Shown here piece after piece: positions 45,593 to 52,872 of a stretch of 64,000 bases of DNA (within the stretch, counting starts at the first letter, position 1; every line of letters starts with the position of its first letter). Source of the DNA: Treponema_B putidum (lineage in GTDB: Bacteria > Spirochaetota > Spirochaetia > Treponematales > Treponemataceae); NCBI RefSeq assembly GCF_007830595.1, contig NZ_VLLD01000006.1, one strand, 5' to 3'. The translations under genes and the position numbers were made by a program. The notes under the pieces were generated by a model. It was not told the origin of the DNA, searched no databases, and saw only the letters and a list, made by a program, of their open reading frames with translations.

Positions 45593-46436
45593 AATTATTT
45601 CTTATGTAATTAATCTCATTTTTAGTTAAGCCATATAACTGATATACTAAATTATCAATCTCATTATTATTTGTAAATAAGTCTTTTAGCTTTTTACATA
45701 TTTTATTACTTTCATCAAATAGTACAATAGGTAAAAGTTCTAATCTATTAGTTTTCAGTTCTCCTTCTATACCACCACCCATATAAAATTTTCTTAGTGC
45801 AAAATATAATAAATTAGAGCATAACATGTTTAATAAATATTCTATATTTTTTCCTGTAATAATATTACCTGGAGCTACTGTAAAATATTCACCTGCCTTA
45901 TCAAGACAAAATTTAGGCTCATCAGCCATAATACATGGATAAATAATCTTCTGCTTAGAAAAATCGTCCATATATGCACAATTTCGTAAATTATACGGGG
46001 TTTTTCCACGGTCATCTCTGACGGATATTTTATCCCAATAGTGATCTAAGTGTGCTTTAACAGCCGGATAGTCATCAATATTAATGGGAGGAATATCTTT
46101 CTCTCGGATACCATTATGTACATTGAGTAAATATGTATCTGCAAAATCATAGCTATACCGCTTTATATCTCTGCCACGAAGAATCGGGCGTATAATATCG
46201 ACAGAATTAGGCGATTGCTTTATAAGCTCGTCTCTTTTAGTCTTATCAATAATAAAAGCTTCATTGCAGCCTGTTTTTATTCCGTAATTAATTTGGATAT
46301 CCCAGTCTTTTAACGGTACTCCAACTTTTTCAATTTTTTCTTTTATTCTTTGTTCTATTGGGCTTAAAATAACCCAAGAAGAATTGCGAGGAAAAATAAT
46401 GTTTACAGCTTTGTTTTTTCGTTCAAGTAAACCGCT
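45582..46436 (-). pseudogene. silent methyltransferase specificity cassette (inverted partial copy)
   Basis: An uninterrupted minus-strand reading frame of about 285 codons with no start, promoter or catalytic domain. It matches the C-terminal third of the methyltransferase at 42266: SSWVILSPIEQRIKEKIEKV versus NSWVILSDIEQRIKQKIEAV; GCNEAFIIDKTKRDELIK; IIRPILRGRDIK. It then diverges completely through the recognition region. It realigns at DDFSKQKI and at the tail VYQLYGLTKNEI. Homology starts at AGCGGTTTA in both copies. The open frame argues that it is kept functional by exchange rather than decaying. ATGs inside (e.g. at 45971) are not real starts. Confidence 0.88.
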
Positions 46437-46496
46437 GAAAAATAATAAATAGTAACCGATAAGAAAAAGCGGAATAAAAACTAGACGATATAATTA

Positions 46497-46525
46497 TTGG
46501 AACCGTCATGTACAGGCGGCTCCAA
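46497..46525. repeat. imperfect palindrome beside the recombinase
   Basis: TTGGAACCG and CGGCTCCAA flank an 11-base centre containing TGTACA, with one mismatch in the arms. It lies between the recombinase stop and the silent cassette. No T tract follows on either strand, so it may be a recombinase binding or crossover site rather than a terminator. Confidence 0.45.
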
Positions 46526-46541
46526 AATCGCAGGATAGAAG

Positions 46542-47156
46542 CTATTCTGCTATTACCGGATTGTTAAGGCGCTCTTTAATAAACTTATCAACCGTTATAC
46601 GGTGCACATCAAAGATTCTACCGATTGCAGCTTTTGAAATTTTTTTATTGAGCAGTGCTTCAACTTCCTGCTCTTTTCCGCTTAATTTCAATAAAGAATT
46701 TTTACGCCCCTTAGGTCTGCCTAGTACGACCCCTTGCGTTTTCCGCAAAGCTAAGGCTTCTTTTGTACGCTGACTAATAAGCTGCCGCTCAATCTCCGCT
46801 GCAAGCGAGAAGGCAAAAGCCAGCACTTTTGAGTTAATATTATCTGCAAACTCAAAGTTTTCTTTAATTGAAAAAATGCGGACATGCTTTTCAATGCAAG
46901 CATTCAAGAAACTCATTACATTTAAAAGACTTCTGCCTAACCGTGAAAGTTCCGGTACAATCAGTAAATCATTTGCATGTAACTGTTCACTTAAAGCACC
47001 CAACTTACGATGCCCAATCGAAATTCCGCCGGACATAACTTCTTCGATAAACTCATCAATAGTAATGTTTCGTTCTTCAGCCCAACGGCATACCTCAAAC
47101 CGCTGATTTTCCAGCGTTTGTTTTTCTGTACTAACCCGCAAATATGCGTATATCAT
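46542..47156 (-). CDS. Pin/resolvase-type serine recombinase
   Basis: 204 residues. Catalytic domain opens MIYAYLRVSTEKQTLENQRF with the nucleophile Ser in RVST (residue 9). Further motifs are LLIVPELSRLGRSLLNVMSF near 64-83 and AEIERQLISQRTKEALA near 120. A helix-turn-helix end follows (KISKAAIGRIFDVHRITVDKFI, given in parts: KISKAAIG, VHRITVDKF). Length matches small DNA invertases/resolvases. GGAGG precedes the ATG and a TATACT box lies further upstream. It sits between two methyltransferase C-terminal pieces, so inversion of specificity segments is the natural inferred role. Confidence 0.92.
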   Translation of the reverse strand: MIYAYLRVSTEKQTLENQRFEVCRWAEERNITIDEFIEEVMSGGISIGHRKLGALSEQLHANDLLIVPELSRLGRSLLNVMSFLNACIEKHVRIFSIKENFEFADNINSKVLAFAFSLAAEIERQLISQRTKEALALRKTQGVVLGRPKGRKNSLLKLSGKEQEVEALLNKKISKAAIGRIFDVHRITVDKFIKERLNNPVIAE

Positions 47157-47209
47157 AGATTACCTCCGCTTTGTAGTATACGCATTAAAGCGATAGTATG
47201 CACGGCACC

Positions 47210-47312
47210 TCAACTTTTATTTTTTTCTATACTATATATTTCTTCCTGTGTTAATCCGTATAATTTATATATAAGTTGATCTATCTGAGCTTCAAGCCCC
47301 CTATTTTTAAAG
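47210..47312 (-). pseudogene. second methyltransferase C-terminal remnant
   Basis: A short minus-strand frame ends LEAQIDQLIYKLYGLTQEEI and then YSIEKNKS. This is the standard tail of Eco57I-type methyltransferases (compare YIYDLYKLTKEEI in the active gene and VYQLYGLTKNEI in the silent cassette). A stop codon sits just upstream at about 47313, so only the tail survives. It marks a third, eroded cassette on the other side of the recombinase. Confidence 0.75.
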
Positions 47313-47320
47313 ATGCCCCT

Positions 47321-47349
47321 TTGACAATTTTAAAACTGATGCCTATAAT
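47321..47349 (+). promoter_or_regulatory. consensus promoter of the tetR gene
   Basis: TTGACA (47321-47326), 17 bases, TATAAT (47344-47349): a full consensus. The ATG codons at 47354 and 47357 fall at the expected transcription start, and no Shine-Dalgarno sequence exists, so the message is probably leaderless. Confidence 0.75.
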
Positions 47350-47356
47350 ATAAATG

Positions 47357-48004
47357 ATGGAAGAATCGAAAAAAAAGAATGAGACCTATACGGAAATCCT
47401 CAAAAACGCAAAAACGGAATTTTTGCAAAAGGGCTTTGAAAAGGCATCCATGCGTTCCATTGCTGCAATGACGGGTATAACGGCAGGAGCCTTGTATAAG
47501 CACTTCCTTTCAAAGGCGGCAATCTTTGATGCCCTCGTACAACCGCTTATTACGCAAACCTTAAGCATCGGTACCGATTTTTCCAAAATAGCAATGCATT
47601 TATACGAAACTAAAGACTTTTTATCAACAAAGGAAGCAATACGCGACTCTTTGCAGAATTTATGTACACTTGTGTACAGCCGCTTCGACGAATTTAAACT
47701 TTTGTTTAACCGCTCGGCGGGAACAAAATACGAAAACATCCGCCACGAATTCGTAATGGCGGATGTTACAGCGTGCAAAAAATTCATTGCCGACTTAAAA
47801 AAGCGAGGTATAAATATAAACCCTTTAGACGATGACAGGCTTCACTTAATTTACAGCACCGCATTAACACCGCTTTTTGAAATCATCACACATGAATATT
47901 CTTATAAAAAAGCCCTATCCTTTATAGATATCTTAACCGATGTAATGTATTTTTGCTGGAATAAAATTATGCAACCGGAGGCGGAAATAAACAAAGAAAA
48001 TTGA
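47357..48004 (+). CDS. TetR-family repressor
   Basis: About 215 residues. The N-terminal helix-turn-helix block ILKNAKTEFLQKGFEKASMR then SIAAMTGITAGALYKHF (about 12-50) is a standard TetR DNA-binding domain. The C-terminal ligand domain is divergent. It lies upstream of, and in the same direction as, the MMPL/ABC operon. A 37-bp palindrome sits between them over the operon promoter, making this the likely repressor. ATG 47354 or 47357 could be used. Its own promoter has no palindrome, so autoregulation is not indicated. Confidence 0.9.
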   Translation: MEESKKKNETYTEILKNAKTEFLQKGFEKASMRSIAAMTGITAGALYKHFLSKAAIFDALVQPLITQTLSIGTDFSKIAMHLYETKDFLSTKEAIRDSLQNLCTLVYSRFDEFKLLFNRSAGTKYENIRHEFVMADVTACKKFIADLKKRGININPLDDDRLHLIYSTALTPLFEIITHEYSYKKALSFIDILTDVMYFCWNKIMQPEAEINKEN

Positions 48005-48013
48005 TTTTTCCTC

Positions 48014-48042
48014 TTGACAAATTTTTAATGTATGGCTATACT
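48014..48042 (+). promoter_or_regulatory. promoter of the MMPL/ABC operon
   Basis: TTGACA (48014-48019), 17 bases, TATACT (48037-48042). The -10 box runs into the palindrome at 48040-48076. Confidence 0.8.
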
Positions 48043-48076
48043 AACAATTAGTAAACAATGTTTACTAATTGTTAGT
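48040..48076. promoter_or_regulatory. TetR operator, perfect 37-bp palindrome
   Basis: Two perfectly complementary 18-base arms (ACTAACAATTAGTAAACA and its complement) around one central A. It overlaps the -10 box and the transcription start of the mmpL operon, so a bound dimer would block RNA polymerase. Perfect symmetry of this length next to a tetR gene strongly suggests its operator. Confidence 0.82.
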
Positions 48077-48095
48077 ATTCCAAGGGGACTGTAAA

Positions 48096-50465
48096 ATGAA
48101 ACTGGAACGTTTGCATATATTTTTTAAGAAAATCGGTGAATTTCAATTAAAATACCGATGGCTTTTACTCATTTTATTAGCAGCTATAACAGTATTTGCA
48201 GCGATGGGCTTAAAAAAGTTTAGAGCCACATCAATGACCGAAGAAGTTTTTGTAAACCTAACTCCTCAAATGAAAGAAAATGAAGACAGGTTTAAAGAGC
48301 TTTTTGGAAGCAACGACACTATAGTCCTGCTTATAGAATCCGATGATGTTTTTAAACCTGAGGTTTTAAAAATGATTAAAGAAATCGGAAGTGAACTTTT
48401 AGAAAAAATTCCGTACTCCGATTCGGTTACTTCCATTACCGATATCGATATAAGCGTCGGAACGGAAGAAGGAATCGAAATAAGAAATCCCTTTAAAGAC
48501 GGCATTCCTGAAAATCCTGCCGAGCTTAAAAAGGCAAAAGACTTTATCCTATCCAGAAAATCCATCGTAAATAAACTTGTTTCAAGCGATGCAAAAGAAA
48601 CTTGGCTTATTCTTTCGCTTAAAGCAACCCCGAGCAGAGAAGAATGGATGAAAACTTCGGATAAGGAGCTTATGTATATCATGGGAGATATCGCTATCGA
48701 TATTGTAACAAATCCCAAATATAAAAGCTCTGCCTACACAATAAAGCCTGCCGGTCTTCCCTACACTGAAACGGAAGAGAAAATTGTTATGAATGCAGAC
48801 ATAAGAAAATGCGTAAGCCTTAGTTTTATGTGTATGATAATTCTCCTAGTTATTTTTGCACGTTCATTCCGAGGCACTATAGTGCCTATCATCGCCACTA
48901 CAGGGGCAATAGTTTCAGTTTTAGGTTTTATGGGGCATTTAAATATTGAAGGAAGTTCAGAGATGCTTTCAGTTCCAATTATTCTTGCGATGGCTCTTTC
49001 GGTAGGCTACGCAATTCACCTTGTAAATTCTTTTAGAAACAGTTTTTACGCAATAGGAAAACGTAAAGAAGCCGTTATCGATTCGATAGAAAATACGGGC
49101 TGGCCTCTGTTTTTTACGGTTGTTACAACAGTTGCTTCCGTTTTATCATTTTTGACGGTTGACCTCGAACCGATGCATTGGATGGGGCTTACAAGTGCAG
49201 CTATGGTTTTTGCAGTTTATATTTATGTCAGCATCTTAATTCCCATTTTGATGAGTTTCGGAAAGGACTGTCCGCCTGAACAAAATAAGAGTGCAATAAG
49301 ATATAAAAAACTGGATTCTTTTTTTGAAAAGTTCGGCGGTTGGGTATTAAAAAAACGAAAACCCATTTTGATTGTTTTTGCACTTGTAACGGTCCTTTGC
49401 CTTCCGGGTATTTTTATGATAACCGTAAACATGGACAGCTTTAACTTTATGGGAACCAGAATTCCTTATGTAAAACGTATTTATGAAATTACACATTCCC
49501 AATTGGGAGCTTATTTTAACTACAATGTGATGCTGACCTTTAAGGAAGAAGATGCAGTAAAAAAACCGGAAAACTTAAAAAAGCTGGAAGAATTAAGCCG
49601 CCACATATCGGGCTTTAAATTAACAAAGCTGAATAACGGAGTACCTAAAATATTTTCGATATTGGATGTTGTAAAAGATATGAATCAGACCATGCATGCC
49701 GACGATCCGAAATTCTATTCCATACCTGAAGATGAAGACCTTTTAACCCAACTTTTATTTTTATACGAAATATCCGGAGGAGAAACTTCCCGCTGGGTTG
49801 ATGAAGAATTCCGGACTCTCCGTATGACCGTCGATGTTGCCGCTTTTGATGGAAATGAACTTGCTGCCAATTTGAAAAGCGTGCATAAAAAATGTGCTGA
49901 ACTTTTCCCTGATGCCGAAGTCTTTTTAACAGGAGCTGCAGCTCATGCCGCAGAGATGAATAATAAAATAGTATATGGGGAAATATATTCCTTTTTTACC
50001 TCCCTTGCGGCAATCGGTGTTTTAATGATGATTGTATTTGGAAGTATTAAAATGGGACTGATAGGTCTTATACCTAACATTATGCCGATTATTACAACAG
50101 GTGCAATTATGGGATATTTCCATATTCCTCTCGATATGGTAACAATGGCACTTATGCCTATGGTTCTCGGTATAGCCGTAGATGATACCATCCATTTTAC
50201 TAACCATACAAAGTACCTATTTGAAAAAGAAAGTTCTTATGATAAAGCGATTATAGGTTCTTTTTATTCTATAGGAAAGACACTTGCCATGACTACGATA
50301 ATTTTGTCAGCTACTTTTTTAATGTACATGGCAAGCATAATAGATGCATTCCTGCGTTTAGGAATATTAGCGGCAGTAGGTCTCTTTTCGGCCCTCGTTG
50401 CAGACTATCTTATGACGCCGGTATTGATTTATATAAGCAAGCCGTTTGGAAAAGAAAAAAAATAA
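48096..50465 (+). CDS. MMPL/RND-superfamily transporter
   Basis: About 789 residues, inner-membrane exporter of the MMPL/hopanoid-RND type. It has two repeats, each with one membrane helix, a large periplasmic domain and five more helices. The first bundle carries SEMLSVPIILAMALSVGYAI near 298-317, the second IPLDMVTMALMPMVLGIAVD near 682-701 followed by DTIHF. No outer-membrane-factor or adaptor pair of the AcrB type is present; a LolA-like protein and a barrel occur downstream instead. AAGGGGA before the ATG at 48096 fixes the start. It is the first gene under the TetR operator. Confidence 0.9.
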   Translation: MKLERLHIFFKKIGEFQLKYRWLLLILLAAITVFAAMGLKKFRATSMTEEVFVNLTPQMKENEDRFKELFGSNDTIVLLIESDDVFKPEVLKMIKEIGSELLEKIPYSDSVTSITDIDISVGTEEGIEIRNPFKDGIPENPAELKKAKDFILSRKSIVNKLVSSDAKETWLILSLKATPSREEWMKTSDKELMYIMGDIAIDIVTNPKYKSSAYTIKPAGLPYTETEEKIVMNADIRKCVSLSFMCMIILLVIFARSFRGTIVPIIATTGAIVSVLGFMGHLNIEGSSEMLSVPIILAMALSVGYAIHLVNSFRNSFYAIGKRKEAVIDSIENTGWPLFFTVVTTVASVLSFLTVDLEPMHWMGLTSAAMVFAVYIYVSILIPILMSFGKDCPPEQNKSAIRYKKLDSFFEKFGGWVLKKRKPILIVFALVTVLCLPGIFMITVNMDSFNFMGTRIPYVKRIYEITHSQLGAYFNYNVMLTFKEEDAVKKPENLKKLEELSRHISGFKLTKLNNGVPKIFSILDVVKDMNQTMHADDPKFYSIPEDEDLLTQLLFLYEISGGETSRWVDEEFRTLRMTVDVAAFDGNELAANLKSVHKKCAELFPDAEVFLTGAAAHAAEMNNKIVYGEIYSFFTSLAAIGVLMMIVFGSIKMGLIGLIPNIMPIITTGAIMGYFHIPLDMVTMALMPMVLGIAVDDTIHFTNHTKYLFEKESSYDKAIIGSFYSIGKTLAMTTIILSATFLMYMASIIDAFLRLGILAAVGLFSALVADYLMTPVLIYISKPFGKEKK

Positions 50466-50486
50466 TTACTTATACTAGGAGCATTT

Positions 50487-52331
50487 ATGGATATTTTAAA
50501 AAAACATATCGGTGCAATTATCTTTCCGGTGATTGTCGCAATTATCGGAGTCGCGTGCGGCATTGTTCCGTACTTTGCGATTGCATCCATTGTTACTCAG
50601 CTTATAAACGGCGTAAAGGATTACCGCGTTTTCTTACCTTATGCCGGACTTATTCTTGCAGGCTTTGCAGGTTCAATTATCGGACATTCGATATCGACTA
50701 TAGGTTCACATAACCTTGCATTCAGTGTTATTGAAGACACACGGAAACGGGTGGTCGAAAAACTTAGCAGGCTTTCGATGGGGACGATAGAAGAAAAAAG
50801 CAGCGGTAAGTGGTCGCAATTTGTGGTAGAAACGCTTGATAAGATGGAAAAACCGATTGCGCATGTCATACCTGAAGTATTGGCAAATGTGCTTATTCCG
50901 ATTGTCATTGTCGTTATCATTTTTATATTGAATTGGAAGATCGGTCTTGCAAACCTTGTAACACTGCCTCTCGGCATACTCTTTTCAATGCTGATGATGA
51001 AGGATTACGAAGCAAAGTCCAAGCGGTACATTGAAGCGTCCAAAAAAATGAATGCCGCCGCCGTCGAATATATTCAGGGCATCAAGATCATCAAGGCATT
51101 TAACAAATCGGCCTCCTCTTATGACAAATTTCAAAAAGCGGTGGAGAATAACAGGGATTCGATGCTCGACTGGTATTTAAGCGTATGCTTTGCCATGATA
51201 GCTGCGATGGAAGTTCTGCCGTCTACGCTCCTTATCGTATTACCGGTAGGGCTTTACCTCTTTATGACCGGAGGGATTACAATTCCTACCCTGATTATGT
51301 GCGTGCTGCTTTCGTATGCGTCGTACAAACCGCTTTTAAAAGCGATGACCTACACGGATGCGATGGCAAATGTTCGTGTCGTATTCGGGGAGATACAGTC
51401 GGTACTCGATTTACCGGAACTGGTTCGGCAGGATACCGCTCCCGCTCCTCAAGGCTATGATGTGCGGTTTGAAAATGTCGTGTTCGGGTACGGCGGAACG
51501 GCGGAGAAAACAGCAGGAGCCGCTGCCAAGGGTAACACAGCAGCCGGTGCTAAAGACGGCACCACCAAGGATGGAGCTGTCAAAAATAGAGCTGCAGGTA
51601 GTGCAGCAAATGGAGTAACGTCAACAGTGAACAGCATTAAAGTCTTTGACGGATTGAACTTTACAGCAAAGGAAGGAGAGCTGACTGCGATTGTCGGCTC
51701 TTCCGGCGGAGGCAAGTCTACCATCGCAAAACTGCTTGCAGGCTTTTGGAATATCGACAGCGGGCACATCACAATCGGCGGTGCCGATATCGGCAGTATG
51801 AGCTTGGAGCGGAACATGCAGCTGGTTACCTACGTGTCGCAGGAAAACTTTTTGTTTAACAAGAGCATTCGGGAAAACCTCAAAATGGCAAAAGAGGATG
51901 CAACTGACAAGGATATTGAATCCGCATGCAAAAAAGCAAGCATTCACGATTTTATCCAAAGCCTTCCTAACGGATATGACACCAATGCGGGAAACGCAGG
52001 CAGCAAGTTTTCAGGCGGTGAACGCCAACGGCTCACCATTGCCCGAGCGCTCCTTAAGGACAGCCCCATTGTCGTACTCGACGAAGCAACCGCTTATTCC
52101 GATCCGGAAAACGAAGCGATTATCCAGCAGTCCATCGACAACCTCGTAAAGAATAAAACCGTCATTATGATTGCGCACCGGCTTTCCACTATTGTCAATG
52201 CCGATAAAATCATTGTACTGGATAAAGGCAAAATCGCCGCAGAGGGAACACACGCAGAGCTGCTGCAAAATTCCCCGCTCTATCAAAAAATGTGGCAATC
52301 CCATATCAATAGCAGGGATAGCGCAGAGTGA
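50487..52331 (+). CDS. ABC half-transporter (permease-ATPase) with low-complexity insert
   Basis: 614 residues: six-helix permease (about 1-310), then ATPase with Walker A GSSGGGKST near 407, signature FSGGERQRLTIARAL near 508 and Walker B IVVLDEATAYSDPENE near 528. Unusual: about 45 residues rich in Ala, Gly, Thr and Lys are inserted (about 336-380) between the first ATPase strand (VRFENVVFGYGG) and VFDGLNF. Codon use is clearly more GC-rich than in the preceding mmpL gene. A second half-transporter follows one gene later, so a heterodimeric exporter or siderophore-type importer is likely. Confidence 0.9.
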   Translation: MDILKKHIGAIIFPVIVAIIGVACGIVPYFAIASIVTQLINGVKDYRVFLPYAGLILAGFAGSIIGHSISTIGSHNLAFSVIEDTRKRVVEKLSRLSMGTIEEKSSGKWSQFVVETLDKMEKPIAHVIPEVLANVLIPIVIVVIIFILNWKIGLANLVTLPLGILFSMLMMKDYEAKSKRYIEASKKMNAAAVEYIQGIKIIKAFNKSASSYDKFQKAVENNRDSMLDWYLSVCFAMIAAMEVLPSTLLIVLPVGLYLFMTGGITIPTLIMCVLLSYASYKPLLKAMTYTDAMANVRVVFGEIQSVLDLPELVRQDTAPAPQGYDVRFENVVFGYGGTAEKTAGAAAKGNTAAGAKDGTTKDGAVKNRAAGSAANGVTSTVNSIKVFDGLNFTAKEGELTAIVGSSGGGKSTIAKLLAGFWNIDSGHITIGGADIGSMSLERNMQLVTYVSQENFLFNKSIRENLKMAKEDATDKDIESACKKASIHDFIQSLPNGYDTNAGNAGSKFSGGERQRLTIARALLKDSPIVVLDEATAYSDPENEAIIQQSIDNLVKNKTVIMIAHRLSTIVNADKIIVLDKGKIAAEGTHAELLQNSPLYQKMWQSHINSRDSAE

Positions 52332-52338
52332 AAAATAA

Positions 52339-52420
52339 ACCGCAAAACGCTAAGATCGCAAAGAGAAATCTAAGAGGTGCCCTCTTAAATCTTTGCACCC
52401 TCTGCGCCTTTGCGGTGAAA
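52339..52420. repeat. CCGCAAA...TTTGCGG intergenic palindrome
   Basis: An imperfect long hairpin between the ABC gene and the GNAT gene. The ends ACCGCAAA and TTTGCGGT pair, then CGC/GCG, TGCAAAGA-like pieces and TCTAAGAGG/CCTCTTA nearer a TGC loop. The GCAAAG-rich, direct-and-inverted pattern resembles widely scattered bacterial intergenic repeats. Confidence 0.6.
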
Positions 52421-52437
52421 AATAATTGGAGTAATGC

Positions 52438-52869
52438 ATGATACGAAATATACAATTAACGGATGCAAAAGCTATTCGGGATATAAGCGAGTTTTCGCTC
52501 GGGTATAAAACGACGGAAGCGGTAACCGAAGGGCAAATAGCAAAGCTCTTAAAAGATACACGGCACTTTATCCGTGTATATGAAGATGATGTAACACATA
52601 CGGTTGCCGGTTTTATTCATGCCGAAGCGTATGAACTTTTATACAAAGAACCGGGTTTCAATATTTTGGGACTTGCGCTTTTAGCCGAGTATCAGCACAA
52701 AGGCATCGGGAAACAGCTGCTGCAAGCGCTGGAGACTGAAGCTCGTGCACGGAATTACCGCTTTATCCGCCTTAACTCCGGCGAGCACCGTACCGAAGCC
52801 CATGCGTTTTACGAACACTACGGCTACTCATGTACAAAACTGCAAAAGCGATTTATAAAGGAATGGTAA
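52438..52869 (+). CDS. GNAT-family N-acetyltransferase
   Basis: 143 residues. The acetyl-CoA-binding motif A is LALLAEYQHKGIGKQLLQAL near 78-97, and motif B covers AHAFYEHYGY near 121-130. Normal size. It lies 3 bp before the second ABC gene and between two half-transporters, so it may modify the exported or imported compound, but its substrate is not deducible. Confidence 0.87.
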   Translation: MIRNIQLTDAKAIRDISEFSLGYKTTEAVTEGQIAKLLKDTRHFIRVYEDDVTHTVAGFIHAEAYELLYKEPGFNILGLALLAEYQHKGIGKQLLQALETEARARNYRFIRLNSGEHRTEAHAFYEHYGYSCTKLQKRFIKEW

Positions 52870-52872
52870 TAT

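Noticed and set aside
45582..45971. A separate 129-residue gene
   Set aside because: It is only the last part of the longer silent methyltransferase cassette; the internal ATG is not preceded by a ribosome binding site and the frame stays open upstream to about 46436.
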